Source of the DNA: Stigmatella aurantiaca
Lineage (GTDB): Bacteria > Myxococcota > Myxococcia > Myxococcales > Myxococcaceae
Direction: 5' to 3'
Assembly (NCBI RefSeq): GCF_900109545.1
Contig: NZ_FOAP01000009.1
Location: 1-64,000 of the forward strand
Length of the DNA: 64,000 bases
Numbering within the stretch: the stretch's first letter is position 1; each line of letters begins with the position of its first letter. Positions 7,210 to 16,590 of the stretch are shown here, in pieces. Under the pieces are notes generated by a model that was given only the letters and a program-made list of their open reading frames with translations, was not told the DNA's origin and did no database searches. The position numbers were made by a program, and so were the translations under genes.

Positions 7210-8463
7210 TCAGTGCACAGCCCCCTGCGGCGGAGCGGACGGGAGTGTGACGGTGAAGCAAGTTCCATCCTGGAATGAGCTCGTCACTGTCACCGTTCCA
7301 CCGTGCGCTTCAGCCAGGCCCCTGACCAGGGGCAGCCCAAGCCCCCATCCTTTCTGGGAGCTGTCCTTAGCGGACCTCGTGCGGTGAAACGGCTCGAAGA
7401 TGGTCCGCAGCTCGCTCTCGGGAATCGGGTTGCCTCGATTCTTCACGCGAAGCGTCACTTCGTCATCGCTCCGGCCGAGCACCACTTCGATCGGAGTGTC
7501 CGGTGAGCCGTACTTGACCGCGTTCGACGCGAGGTTCTCGACGATGCGGCGCAGCCCGTTCGAGTCCGCGACCATCTGGAGCTCGCCTTCTGCCCTCAGG
7601 ACGAAGCGCTCTCCATGAACCGCCGCGAGCTCCTGCAGGGCCTGAGCGGTAATCTCATGGACCTCGCACGGGCTCATCTTCAGTGACGTCAGCCTTCCGG
7701 CTTTGATGGCGCTTGCGTCCAGCAAGTCCTGGATCATGCGCTCGGCGCGGTCCAGGCTTTGGGTGACCCGGGTCACCGCCGACTGGACGGTGGGCATGTC
7801 TGCGTGGCGTCTTCCGAGAAGTTGCACGTGCAGCTTGGAAGACGCCAGGGGCGTGCGCAGATCATGGGTCAGCGCCGCGACGAACGTCTCCCGGAGATTC
7901 TGCTCGGCCTTCATCTTGAGGATCTGCTCACGGAGGTTGATCTCCGTCATGATGGATGCGGTCAGCTCCCGCATGACCGTGAGATCATGATCGGTCCACT
8001 CGCGCACACTGGGCTGGATGGCGCAGAAGGTTCCCAGCACGTGCCCGTCAGCGTTGATCAACGGGAGCACGATGATGGCCACGATCCCCCAGGGGCCGGT
8101 CGACGGGTGAAACTTCAGGAACGGGTCGGCCAGCGCATTCGATGAGATGATCGGCTCGCCTTCGAGCGTGTAGCGGCAAAGCGAGGCATCGATCGGCAAC
8201 GTTCGAGTCTCTTTGAACGGCGACGGGAGGCCGTAGTCCGCCTTGAAGAATTGCCGCTCGGCGTCCACCAGGGACACGATGGTCAAGGGGACGCGCAGAA
8301 TCTGAGCCGCCAGGCGCGCGAGGCGGTCAAAGGTCTCCTCGCAAGGCGTGTCCATCAGCCCTGTGTCCCGGATCGCCTTCAGACGGTTGGGATCGGTGAG
8401 GCGCTGGTTGCACGCCTGCGTCCGCCGCGTTGCCACGGGATCGAGCTCGCCCAAGAACTTCAT
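7210..8463 (-). CDS. GAF-domain sensor histidine kinase
   Basis: A 417-aa soluble sensor kinase. An N-terminal GAF domain (about residues 30-175, from ETFDRLARLAAQILRVPLTIVSLVD to VLGTFCAIQ) is followed by a HisKA domain with the phospho-acceptor His in AALTHDLRTPLAS. The HATPase domain has N-box IVENLASNAVKYG and G2 box GWGLGLPLV. The G1 box reads VKNRGNPIP, with Asn where most kinases have Asp; this variant is known in one kinase subgroup. No response regulator is adjacent. It lies 37 bases behind the SMP-30-like gene on the same strand, so the two may be co-transcribed. Confidence 0.9.
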   Translation of the reverse strand: MKFLGELDPVATRRTQACNQRLTDPNRLKAIRDTGLMDTPCEETFDRLARLAAQILRVPLTIVSLVDAERQFFKADYGLPSPFKETRTLPIDASLCRYTLEGEPIISSNALADPFLKFHPSTGPWGIVAIIVLPLINADGHVLGTFCAIQPSVREWTDHDLTVMRELTASIMTEINLREQILKMKAEQNLRETFVAALTHDLRTPLASSKLHVQLLGRRHADMPTVQSAVTRVTQSLDRAERMIQDLLDASAIKAGRLTSLKMSPCEVHEITAQALQELAAVHGERFVLRAEGELQMVADSNGLRRIVENLASNAVKYGSPDTPIEVVLGRSDDEVTLRVKNRGNPIPESELRTIFEPFHRTRSAKDSSQKGWGLGLPLVRGLAEAHGGTVTVTSSFQDGTCFTVTLPSAPPQGAVH

Positions 8464-8500
8464 GGTTCAGACCCTACCTGAATCCTCTGCCCCAGGGGCC

Positions 8501-9409
8501 TCATCCCTTTTCGGGCATGCGGAAGGTGGGGCCCGGGAGGCCGGGCACGGGGGCCTCGAAGGCGAACAGGTTGCCCTCCTCGGGCCGCTGGCGCCGTTCC
8601 TCCAGGCTCAGCGAGTGATTGGCCGAGGTGACGAAGATCGTCCCGAGCCCCTCGCCGCCAAAGGCGGGCATGGTGGGATACTGCACGGGCATGCGCACCT
8701 CGCGCTCCACGCGGCCCTGAGGATCGAAGCGCACCACCTTGCCGGCGCCGTAGAGGGCGCACCACAGAAAGCCGTCCCGGTCCACCGAGGCGCCGTCCGG
8801 CCCCACGCCCTCGTGGGTGCGAGCGAATACCCGGTGGTTCGACGCCGTGCCCGTCTCCACGTCGTAGTCGGAGGCCCAGAGGGTCTTCTGGGGCGTGTCG
8901 CTGTGGTACATCGTGCGCCCATCCGGGCTCCACGCCAGCGAGTTCGCCGTCTGCACGGGGGCGGTGCCCGGCAGCCACGTCCCCTCGCCGCCGTAGCACC
9001 AGAAGGGCAGGGCGCGCGGGGCGCTGCTCGCGTCGCCCGGCTCGAGCGGCTCGTACATGGGCCCGGCCCACAGGCGGCCCCGCGGATCCAGCCCGCCATC
9101 GTTGAAGGTGAAGCGGCGCGAGTCGAACGGCGCGGGCGCGAGGAAGCGCAGTGCGCCATCCTTCTCGGTGAATTCGAACAGGCCGGTGCGCAGGGCCACC
9201 ACGGCGCCGGTGGGCGTCAGGCCCAGGGTGCCAATCCACGCGGGCATCTTCCAGGCGGTGTCCTGGCCCGTCTTCGGATCGAAGGCGTGCAGCGCGGGCT
9301 CTCGCAGGCAGACCCAGAACAGGCGGCCCGAGCGCTCGTCCCAGACGGGGCTCTCCCCATTGAGTGCCTGGGCCCGAAGCACACACCGCACCTGACTCGC
9401 TCCACGCAT
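8501..9409 (-). CDS. SMP-30/gluconolactonase-like (LRE family) protein
   Basis: A six-bladed beta-propeller of about 302 aa. The conserved metal-site regions of the family are visible: Glu in LNGESPVWDE, Asn in VQTANSLAWSPDG, and Asp in GPDGASVDRDGFLW. FNDGGLDPRGRLWAGPM is the typical middle signature. Members hydrolyse sugar lactones or related esters in the cytoplasm. I start at ATG 9409 (MRGASQVRCVLRAQ), preceded by GGGAGACGGGCG; the codons upstream are not protein-like. It is followed by the GAF histidine kinase 37 bases downstream. The substrate cannot be deduced from sequence. Confidence 0.85.
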   Translation of the reverse strand: MRGASQVRCVLRAQALNGESPVWDERSGRLFWVCLREPALHAFDPKTGQDTAWKMPAWIGTLGLTPTGAVVALRTGLFEFTEKDGALRFLAPAPFDSRRFTFNDGGLDPRGRLWAGPMYEPLEPGDASSAPRALPFWCYGGEGTWLPGTAPVQTANSLAWSPDGRTMYHSDTPQKTLWASDYDVETGTASNHRVFARTHEGVGPDGASVDRDGFLWCALYGAGKVVRFDPQGRVEREVRMPVQYPTMPAFGGEGLGTIFVTSANHSLSLEERRQRPEEGNLFAFEAPVPGLPGPTFRMPEKG

Positions 9410-9639
9410 CGCCCGTCTCCCGGGGTGAGGGTCTGCTCCCGGTTTACACCACCCAGCACTGGCCATCCCCGCGGCTGGGAGACCGTCCCCGGGAATTCAA
9501 GACTTCCTGTCCCCCCTGAAGTGTCATTTTGTTCACGCACTTACAACGCCGTTGCGATTGTTCACCCCCACTGTTAAGGCTCTGCCTCGGCAGAGACTTT
9601 CGACGGCCCGCGAGTCGCGGTGCCTGAGGACCCCCCTCC

Positions 9640-10533
9640 ATGAATCTGGCTCCTCGAACCGTGGTGCCCGAGCATCGACAGGTTGTGCGCGCGGTCCTCA
9701 ACGAAGCCCTGGAGAGCAAGCTGGGCGGGGAGGTGGTGGTGAAGTCCACCTCGGTCTCCGGACGCATCTTCGTGGTGGAGCGCAAGGTGGCGTGGACGGT
9801 GCTCACGGGCCCGGGGGCCCGCAGCTTCTCCATGGCGCTCATCGACGCGCGGCTGGTGAGCCGGGAAGACGTCGAGCAGGTGATGGCGGAGTGCCGCAAG
9901 AGCGGCGGCAACTTCTGCGAGACGCTGGTGGCCTGGGGCCTGGTGGCGCGCGACACGCTGCGCGACCTGTTGTGCCGGCACCTGGGAGGGCAGCTGGATA
10001 CGCTCCTGGGGCTGACGGAGGCCCAGGCCCTCTTCGTGCCGCAGCCGCGCTCCTACGCCAGCCAGATGACGTTCCAGCTGGAGGAGCTGGCCCCTCCCGC
10101 GAAGCCCTCCGGCACTCCGCTGCCGCTGGTGATGCCGTCGCAGCTCCCCCCCCTCTCGGAAAGTGAAGCGACCGTGAACGTGAAGCAGGTGCTGGAAGAG
10201 GCGCTGAAGATCGATGGCGCCTTCTCGGTGTGTCTGGCGGATGCGAACAGCGGCATGACGCTGGGCAGCAGTGGGTCCGCGGGGTTCAACATCGAGGCGG
10301 CGGCCGCGGGCAACACGGAGGTGGTGCGCGCCAAGATGAAGACGATGAAGACGCTGGGTCTCAAGGACCGCATCGAGGACATCCTCATCACCCTGGGCGA
10401 GCAGTACCACATCATCCGTCCGCTCGGGACGCGCGAGGGCCTGTTCCTCTATCTCGCGCTGCACCGCTCCAGCGCGAACCTGGCGATGGCGCGCTTCCGG
10501 CTGGCGGATCTGGAGAAGACGCTCCAGCTGTAG
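9640..10533 (+). CDS. Two-domain protein with DUF4388-like N-terminus and roadblock/LC7-like C-terminus
   Basis: A 297-aa cytoplasmic protein. The N-terminal half (GEVVVKSTSVSGRIFVVERKVAWTV, then LIDARLVSREDVEQVMAEC) recalls domains of the DUF4388/MshEN neighbourhood often found in delta-proteobacterial regulatory proteins. The C-terminal half from about residue 180 (VNVKQVLEEALKIDGAFSVCLAD to LADLEKTLQL) reads as a roadblock/LC7 domain, a fold that in myxobacteria includes MglB, the GAP of the polarity GTPase MglA. No GTPase gene is adjacent. A 230-base spacer separates it from the divergent SMP-30 gene. The function is inferred only at fold level. Confidence 0.6.
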   Translation: MNLAPRTVVPEHRQVVRAVLNEALESKLGGEVVVKSTSVSGRIFVVERKVAWTVLTGPGARSFSMALIDARLVSREDVEQVMAECRKSGGNFCETLVAWGLVARDTLRDLLCRHLGGQLDTLLGLTEAQALFVPQPRSYASQMTFQLEELAPPAKPSGTPLPLVMPSQLPPLSESEATVNVKQVLEEALKIDGAFSVCLADANSGMTLGSSGSAGFNIEAAAAGNTEVVRAKMKTMKTLGLKDRIEDILITLGEQYHIIRPLGTREGLFLYLALHRSSANLAMARFRLADLEKTLQL

Positions 10534-10627
10534 TGCCTCACGCCGTCCGTTTGCCGGCCGTGCGCGGTGTTCGAGCGGCGAGAGACCTTGCCAGGCAGCG
10601 GGGGAAGCTTGAGGTTAGGTTTCGCCC

Positions 10628-13045
10628 ATGAACTCCAGCCCTTCCAACCGCTCGTCCGTGGTCATCGCGGAGCTGGGGCCGACGAACACCGGGAAGACCT
10701 ACCGGGCCATCGAGCGCATGCTCGAGCACGACACGGGCATCATCGGACTGCCGCTGCGCCTGCTTGCCCGGGAGGTCTACGACCGGGTGACCGCCCGGGT
10801 GGGCGAGGGGCGGGTGGCGCTGATGACGGGGGAGGAGAAGCGGCTGCCCCCCCGGCCCGACTATTGGATCTGCACCGTCGAGGCGATGCCGGTGGACCGC
10901 CCCGTCGACTTTCTCGCGGTGGATGAGATTCAGCTCGCCGCCCACCGCGAGCGCGGGCACGTCTTCACGGACCGGCTGCTGCATGCGCGGGGGCGCCGGG
11001 AGACGTGGTTCCTGGGCGCGGACACGATGCGGCCGATGGTCCAGTCGCTCATTCCCCAGGCGTCGGTGAAGCGCGCCACCCGCCTGTCCCAGCTTCGCTA
11101 CGCCGGCAGCCGCTCCCTGAAGAGCCTCCCCCCGCGCTCGGCCGTGGTCGCGTTCTCCGCGGACCGCGTGTACGAGCTGGCCGAGACGCTGCGCCGCCTC
11201 CGGGGCGGGGTGGCCGTGGTGCTGGGCGCGCTCTCCCCGAGGACGCGCAATGCCCAGGTGGCGATGTACCAGTCCGGGGAGGTGCAGTACCTGGTAGCCA
11301 CCGATGCCATCGGCATGGGGCTGAACCTCGACCTCAACCATGTGGCCTTCGCGGCGTTCTCCAAGTACGACGGCGCCGAGCAGCGGGAGCTGTTCCCGGA
11401 CGAGCTGGCCCAGATCGCGGGCCGCGCGGGGCGTCACCTGAATGACGGCAGCTTCGGGACGCTGAACACGCTGCCCGAGCTGTCCCCACGGGTCGTCTCG
11501 GCCATCGAGACCCACCGGTTTCCGGCGGTGCGAAGCCTCATCTGGCGCAACGCCTCGCTCGACTTCTCGAGCCCGGAGGCCCTGCTGGATTCGCTGTCGC
11601 GGGCACCGCGCCACAGTGCCTTCATCCGGGTGGAGCGCGCGGACGACTTCGATGCGCTCAAGGAGCTCTCGCACGTTCCCGCCATCCGGGACGTGGCCAC
11701 CAGCCAGCCCATGGTCGAGTTGCTGTGGCAGGTCTGCCAGATTCCGGATTTCCGCAAGGGGCTCTTCGGGCAGCATGTCTCGCTGCTGCGGGAGACCTTC
11801 CTCCAGCTCTGCGAAGGCGACGGGCGGCTGGACCCGGTCTGGCTGGGCAGGCAGGTGTCGCCGCTCGATGATGTCTCCGGGGACATCCACACCCTGATGG
11901 ACCGGCTGGCGGCCATCCGCATCTGGACGTACATCAGTCACCGGTCCGGCTGGCTGCACGAGGCGGAGCAGTGGCAGGAGCGCACCCGGCGCATCGAGGA
12001 CGCCCTGGGCGATGCCCTGCATGAGCGGCTCGTGGAGCGCTTCGTGCAGCGGGCCGCCCGGAGAAGCTCCCGCCGGTTCGTGAGGCCCGCCGCTCCACCC
12101 TCCGGGGGGTCGGACAGCCCCTTCGCCAAGCTGGGGTTGCTGCTGGGAGAAGTCCCGGGCGCGGAGGGCGGGGGGCTGACCGAGGAACAATTCGTCCAGC
12201 GGGTGGTCGACGCGACGCATGACGCCTTCCAGGTGGATGCCTCCGGAATCATCTCCTTCGAAGGGCAGCCGCTGGCCCGGCTGGTGCGTGGGAAGGACCT
12301 GCGCTCCCCGCAGGTCGCGCTGGGGGAGCCAGAGGTCTGGACCGGAGGCGCCCGGCGGCAGCTGGAGCGCCGGCTGGTGGCGCTCGCGAGGGACCTGGTG
12401 ACCGAGGCCATGGGAGGCTTTCCCGCCGAGGCGCTCACCGGGACGGGCCGCTCCGCGGCGATGCGAGGCCTTGCCTACCGCCTGGCGGAGGGGCTGGGGG
12501 TGATTTCCCTGGAGGAGGCGCGCGAGCAGTGGCGGCTCATGGCGCTGGAGGAGCGGGAGCGCCTGAGGGCGCTGGGCGCCCGCGAAGGACAGCGCTTCTT
12601 CTACGTCGACGGGGCGCTCGCCCCGCATGCGCTGGACCGGCGCTGCATGCTGACGGCGCTGTTTCATCAAACCCCCGTGCCCAAGGGCGTTCCCCGGGAG
12701 CCGGGGCTCGCCGCCGCGGAGCTGGGCGGCTGGGATGCGCGGGTCCTCGGCTACGAAGTCTTGGGAACCGTGGCGCTGCGGATCGACATCCTGGAGCGGC
12801 TCAGCGAGTCGCTGCGCCACCCCCAGGGGACTCGTCAGGCGCAGGCGCTCCTGCAAGAGCTGCGTCTGGAGGGCGGCGTCCGGGCGCGGGTGCTGCGGGA
12901 GCTCGGAGGTTCCCCAGGAGGGGCCTCCGCGAAGCGCCGCCGCCGCCGGGGACGGAAACCGCAGGCCACGGCTCCTGACAAGAGGGGAGCCCCTGGACAA
13001 TCGGCTCCGCCCAGCGGAAGCGGGGGCGGCGAGCGGGGCGTCTGA
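10628..13045 (+). CDS. SUV3-like superfamily 2 RNA helicase
   Basis: An 805-aa helicase. Motif I is GPTNTGKTYRA, motif II DEIQ (residues about 98-101), and the C-terminal helicase motifs include VATDAIGMGLNLDL and QIAGRAGRH. These are the features of the SUV3/Ski2-like group, whose founder works with the mitochondrial RNA degradosome. Downstream of the helicase core is a long region (residues about 300-770) without a recognised domain, then a basic tail (SAKRRRRRGRKPQ) likely to contact RNA. An RNA decay or processing role is inferred. The start ATG follows a weak GGTTAGG-type site. The gene converges with the channel gene at 13069. Confidence 0.85.
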   Translation: MNSSPSNRSSVVIAELGPTNTGKTYRAIERMLEHDTGIIGLPLRLLAREVYDRVTARVGEGRVALMTGEEKRLPPRPDYWICTVEAMPVDRPVDFLAVDEIQLAAHRERGHVFTDRLLHARGRRETWFLGADTMRPMVQSLIPQASVKRATRLSQLRYAGSRSLKSLPPRSAVVAFSADRVYELAETLRRLRGGVAVVLGALSPRTRNAQVAMYQSGEVQYLVATDAIGMGLNLDLNHVAFAAFSKYDGAEQRELFPDELAQIAGRAGRHLNDGSFGTLNTLPELSPRVVSAIETHRFPAVRSLIWRNASLDFSSPEALLDSLSRAPRHSAFIRVERADDFDALKELSHVPAIRDVATSQPMVELLWQVCQIPDFRKGLFGQHVSLLRETFLQLCEGDGRLDPVWLGRQVSPLDDVSGDIHTLMDRLAAIRIWTYISHRSGWLHEAEQWQERTRRIEDALGDALHERLVERFVQRAARRSSRRFVRPAAPPSGGSDSPFAKLGLLLGEVPGAEGGGLTEEQFVQRVVDATHDAFQVDASGIISFEGQPLARLVRGKDLRSPQVALGEPEVWTGGARRQLERRLVALARDLVTEAMGGFPAEALTGTGRSAAMRGLAYRLAEGLGVISLEEAREQWRLMALEERERLRALGAREGQRFFYVDGALAPHALDRRCMLTALFHQTPVPKGVPREPGLAAAELGGWDARVLGYEVLGTVALRIDILERLSESLRHPQGTRQAQALLQELRLEGGVRARVLRELGGSPGGASAKRRRRRGRKPQATAPDKRGAPGQSAPPSGSGGGERGV

Positions 13046-13068
13046 GCCGGGCGCCCGCTGCGCTCAGG

Positions 13069-13911
13069 TCACGGGCGTGCCCAGTCCAGGGCCGTGCCGC
13101 ACCGCTTGCAGAAGCGCGCATCCAGATCATGGCCCTGGGCGCCGCAGCCCGGACAGGCCTGGGTGTCGGGGCGCTGGCGCGAGGCGGCCGCCAGCTCCAC
13201 GGACACGATGCCCGTGGGCACCGCGAGGATGCCGTAGCCCATCACCATCAACACCGACGCGATGAACTGTCCGTAGACCGTCTTGGGGGTGATGTCGCCA
13301 AAGCCCACCGTCGTCATCGTCACGATGGCCCAGTACATGGAGCGGGGGATGTTGTCGAAGCCGTTCTCCTCGCCCTCCACCAGGTACATCACCGCGCCCA
13401 TGATGACGTCGATGGTCAGCACCGTGCCCAGGAAGACGATGATCTTCGGACGGCTGGCCCGCAGGGCTGTCAGCAGCACCTCCGCCTGTCCCAGCAGGTG
13501 CCCCAGCTTGAGGATCCGGAAGACGCGCAGCAGCCGGAGCACGCGCACCACGAGCAGCGTCTGGGCGCCGGGCAGCAGCACGCTCAGGAAGGAGGGCAGG
13601 AGCGCCATCAGGTCGACGATGCCGAAGAAGCTGCGCGCGTAGTCCAGGGGCTTTCGCACCGCCATGAGCCGCAGCACGTATTCCAACGCGAAGAGCAGGG
13701 TGAACACCCACTCGGCTAGGTGCAGCGCGTAGCCAAAGCGGGCGCGCACCTCCGCGACGCTCTCCAGCATCACCGCCAGCACGCTCAACACGATGGCCCA
13801 CAAGAGGGCCACGTCGAACGCCTTGCCGGAGGGGGTGTCGGCCTCGAAGATGAGGGTGTGCAGGCGGGCGCGCAGCCCGCTCTCGGGACTCTGTTCGGAG
13901 GGCCGGTTCAC
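13069..13911 (-). CDS. Voltage-gated potassium channel subunit with C-terminal zinc ribbon
   Basis: A 280-aa six-helix channel subunit in the inner membrane. The S4-like helix carries spaced Arg residues (VVRVLRLLRVFRILKLG). The pore loop holds the potassium selectivity filter TVGFGD, preceded by SMYWAIVTMT and followed by the inner helix FIASVLMVMGYGILAVPTG. The cytoplasmic tail ends in a double CxxC zinc ribbon (CPGCG, then FCKRCG). This is a normal length for bacterial Kv-type subunits apart from the ribbon. It is divergent from the lipoprotein gene (about 96 bases between starts) and convergent with the helicase. Confidence 0.9.
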   Translation of the reverse strand: MNRPSEQSPESGLRARLHTLIFEADTPSGKAFDVALLWAIVLSVLAVMLESVAEVRARFGYALHLAEWVFTLLFALEYVLRLMAVRKPLDYARSFFGIVDLMALLPSFLSVLLPGAQTLLVVRVLRLLRVFRILKLGHLLGQAEVLLTALRASRPKIIVFLGTVLTIDVIMGAVMYLVEGEENGFDNIPRSMYWAIVTMTTVGFGDITPKTVYGQFIASVLMVMGYGILAVPTGIVSVELAAASRQRPDTQACPGCGAQGHDLDARFCKRCGTALDWARP

Positions 13912-14007
13912 GGCCGCGCAGCTTAGTCCGGCTTTCGATGCCCGCCGCTCCCTCCTGAGAGAGCGGGTCTGTTACCGTGGGCGCCGAAGTTGGCAAGCGG
14001 GACCCCC

Positions 14008-15117
14008 ATGAAATCTTCAGCGATTTGCCTTTTGGCCTTGTCCCTCGTGACGGTGGCCTGTGACCAGAAAACGGACAAGAAGGCCGTTGCCTCGCGGGGC
14101 GCCGGTGGAGGGGACCTGGAGCCGGCGCAGGCCCTGGCCCAGGCGGCTCCGGACGGCAAGCTCGTCACGCACAAGATGCTGGATGACAAATACCTGGAGA
14201 TGGCCTCGCTGCCCCTGCCAGACAACTGGATCCTGAATCACGGCAAGGCGTTCATGAGTGGTCCCGGGAACGTTCACGTCTACATGTTCCCGCTCAAAAC
14301 CTTCATGCATTCCAATGACGCGATGATGCAGCAGCTGTACGCGCAGAGCGGCAACACGATGCGGCCGTTCACCTCCATCGAGAAGGTCATCCAGCAGGAT
14401 CTGGTGCCGGTGGCGAAGAAGGAGGGCGCCAAGCTGGTGAAGCAGTACGATGCGCCGCAGATCGCCGCCTCCGATAAGAGCTTCTCGGACCTCCTGTACA
14501 AGGTAGGTCCCATGCGGCAGGTCTTCCATGCCCAGGTGACCGAGTGGACCGATAAAAAGGGAAACCCCTACATGATCGTCGTTCACCTGAATGCGACAGA
14601 CATGGGGAACATGGTCAGCTGGAGCTATTCCTGTCACGCGCTCGATGCGCCGAAAGAGCGGTACGAGGAGAGCAAGAAGATCGTCCTCAACGCCCTGGCC
14701 AACATTCGTTACAACCCGCAGTACGTGCAGGCGTACAACCAGAACGAGATGGCGAAGGAGCGGTCCAGCTGGGCCGCGCACAACCAGCGCATGCAGGCCA
14801 ACAAAGAGGCGTTCGAGGCCCAGCAGCGCGCGTTCCGCGAGAAGAACGACGCCATCAACAGCGCGATTGCCTCGTCCTACGCCGGGCGGGAGGCCGCGTC
14901 GGACAAGATGCACAACCGGTTCTTGAACTACATCAAGGACGAGAACACGGTCCGGAACCCGGCGGACGGCAAGCGCCACCAGGTCCAGACGGGAGCCAAT
15001 CAATACTGGATGAACGGCAACGGGCAGTACGTGCCGTCGAACAATCCCAATGACGATCCGAACCGGGACCCTGCCCTGAATCACCAGCCGTGGACCGAGA
15101 CGGAGCTCGAAGAGTAA
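14008..15117 (+). CDS. Putative lipoprotein of unknown function
   Basis: A 369-aa exported protein. I start at ATG 14008 because MKSSAICLLALSLVTVAC forms a compact signal sequence ending at Cys; the residue at -3 is Thr, so the lipobox is non-canonical but within the range seen in myxobacteria. The mature part has a globular region (residues about 50-240) and a Gln/Asn/Ala-rich helical stretch (MQANKEAFEAQQRAFREKND), ending in a polar tail with NPNDDPNRDP. No known domain is recognised. It is divergent from the potassium channel. It converges with the P450 remnant, only four bases away. Confidence 0.7.
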   Translation: MKSSAICLLALSLVTVACDQKTDKKAVASRGAGGGDLEPAQALAQAAPDGKLVTHKMLDDKYLEMASLPLPDNWILNHGKAFMSGPGNVHVYMFPLKTFMHSNDAMMQQLYAQSGNTMRPFTSIEKVIQQDLVPVAKKEGAKLVKQYDAPQIAASDKSFSDLLYKVGPMRQVFHAQVTEWTDKKGNPYMIVVHLNATDMGNMVSWSYSCHALDAPKERYEESKKIVLNALANIRYNPQYVQAYNQNEMAKERSSWAAHNQRMQANKEAFEAQQRAFREKNDAINSAIASSYAGREAASDKMHNRFLNYIKDENTVRNPADGKRHQVQTGANQYWMNGNGQYVPSNNPNDDPNRDPALNHQPWTETELEE

Positions 15118-15121
15118 AGGG

Positions 15122-15565
15122 TCAGGTGGGGATGAACCGGAGGGGGAGGGTGTGCGGGCCCCGGACCGTGATGGCCTGTCCCCACGTCAGCTCAGCGGGG
15201 GTTCGCTGGAAGCCGCTGAAGCGGGAGAGCAGGGCCTCCATGCCGCAGCGGGCCTCCGTCCGGGCCAGCTGAGCGCCAATGCAGAAGTGGGCGCCATGGC
15301 CGAGGGAGAGGCTGGGCTGGTCGCGGTGGATCTCGAACCGGTCGGGGTTGGGGTGCTGGCGCTCGTCCCGGTTGGCCGAGGAGATGAGGGCGAGGACGAC
15401 CTCGCCCTTGGGAATCTTCACCCCGGCGAGCATCACATCGGTGGTGACGATGCGCACCAGCGCCTGCACGGGAGAGTCGTAGCGCAGCATCTCCTCGACG
15501 AACTTGGGCACCAGCGTGGGGTCCGCACGCAGCCGCGCGTATTCCTCCGCCCCCTCCTGAGGGTG
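15122..15565 (-). pseudogene. Cytochrome P450, C-terminal fragment (5' end lost)
   Basis: About 147 codons of the C-terminal third of a bacterial P450 remain. The ExxR motif is in EEMLRYDSPVQ, the meander-type region is PDRFEIHRDQPSLS, and the haem-ligand loop is LGHGAHFCIGAQLAR with its Cys. The natural end LPLRFIPT is intact. Upstream in frame the sequence reads QEGAEEYARLRADPTLVPKF and then hits a TGA at 15566-15568. A P450 needs about 400 residues, so the N-terminal two thirds including the I helix are missing. The break coincides with a perfect hairpin next to the 3' end of the giant gene at 15602. Non-functional as it stands. Confidence 0.8.
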
Positions 15566-15579
15566 TCATCAGGAGGGGG
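15550..15579 (-). terminator. Perfect 11-bp hairpin at giant-gene 3' end / P450 break
   Basis: CCCCCTCCTGA (15550-15560) and TCAGGAGGGGG (15569-15579) are exact inverted repeats around an 8-base loop. It lies about 22 bases after the stop of the leftward giant gene, so it is a likely terminator, although no T-run follows. It also marks the point where the P450 frame ends. Confidence 0.55.
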
Positions 15580-15601
15580 ACGGCCGAGAAGAGACAGCGA
15601 A

Positions 15602-16590
15602 CTACTGACGGCCGAGCTGAGCGATGAAGGAGGGGCCGTTGCAGATGACGCGCTCACGAAGGGGGTTGAGGTGCCCCTCGGCATTGCCCGACAGCGACTT
15701 GGCGTAGATGCCGCCATCGAAGCTGCCATTGGTGAAGTTCACGTGGGCATTGGGGGCCAGCAGGGTGCCCCACAAGCCGTAGCCTTGGGCGTTGATGGAG
15801 GTGGCGTCCACGAAGTTGAAGAGGACACCCTGCTGGTCGATGCCACCGCTGAAGACATGGCCGCCTGCGAGCTTGGCGGAGGTGCCGTGGATGTTGAGCA
15901 CCGCCAGGGAGCCCGAGGGCGCATCAATGGACAGCAGCACGGTGGAGGACAGGTCGCTGGCGTTGACGCTGAAGACGTTCACGTCCTGAGAGGAGCCGGT
16001 GAGCATGAGTCCGCCCCAGGTCTCGCGGCGGGTGAGGCCATTGGTGGGCAGGGAGTCCAGCTGGGTGGAGAGCTTGCGCACCTCGGCAGAGCGGGTGGGG
16101 AAGTCCACGGGAGTGCTCTTGGAGGGAGCGCCGCGGACATAGGTGACGTTGGAGGCGGAGTAGGTGCCGCCGTAAGCGGCATCGCCCCAGACGCCGCCCT
16201 GGGTGAGGGAGAGGTTGCCGCCTGCCACGAGCACCGGGGCGGTGTCGGAGGAGGGCAGCTCCCAGCCCACGGAGAAATGCTTCATGGAGATGTTGCCGCC
16301 CGCGGCCACGCGGCCCTCGACATCGGAGCCCAGGGTGTAGTCCTCGAAGAGGAAGACGTTGAAGTCGCTGAGGCGGACCTGGATGCCGCCCTCCCGAACG
16401 ATGCGGGTGACAGGGGCCACGGCCTTGTTACCGGAGGGGTCCTGGACGCTGTAGGTGATGGTGAAGGAGCCGGGCTGACCGGGGACGGGAGAGCGGGTGG
16501 CGACGATGTGGCCGGTCAGGTCTCCAGCGCAGGCATCGGCGGCGGTGGCGCCCGGGTCGATGTACTGGCCCCCGCACTCGTACGTGTCGG
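15602..16590 (-). repeat. Long direct repeat: 3' end of giant gene, near-identical to 23545-24535
   Basis: The last Ig-like domain and the whole choice-of-anchor A region of the two giant genes are nearly the same at DNA and protein level. Over about 285 C-terminal residues I count only about six to ten amino-acid differences (for example MKHF/MKNF, RRETWGG/RRESWGG, PSGSL/PAGSL). The central regions diverge much more, so recent duplication or gene conversion has kept this end uniform. Confidence 0.85.

Noticed and set aside
10538..13000. Long antisense frames over the helicase, and likewise over SelB/kinase (34437-37253) and the right-edge kinase (60678-63827)
   Set aside because: High-G+C codon bias keeps the opposite frame open. 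The sense strands encode clear families with all motifs.
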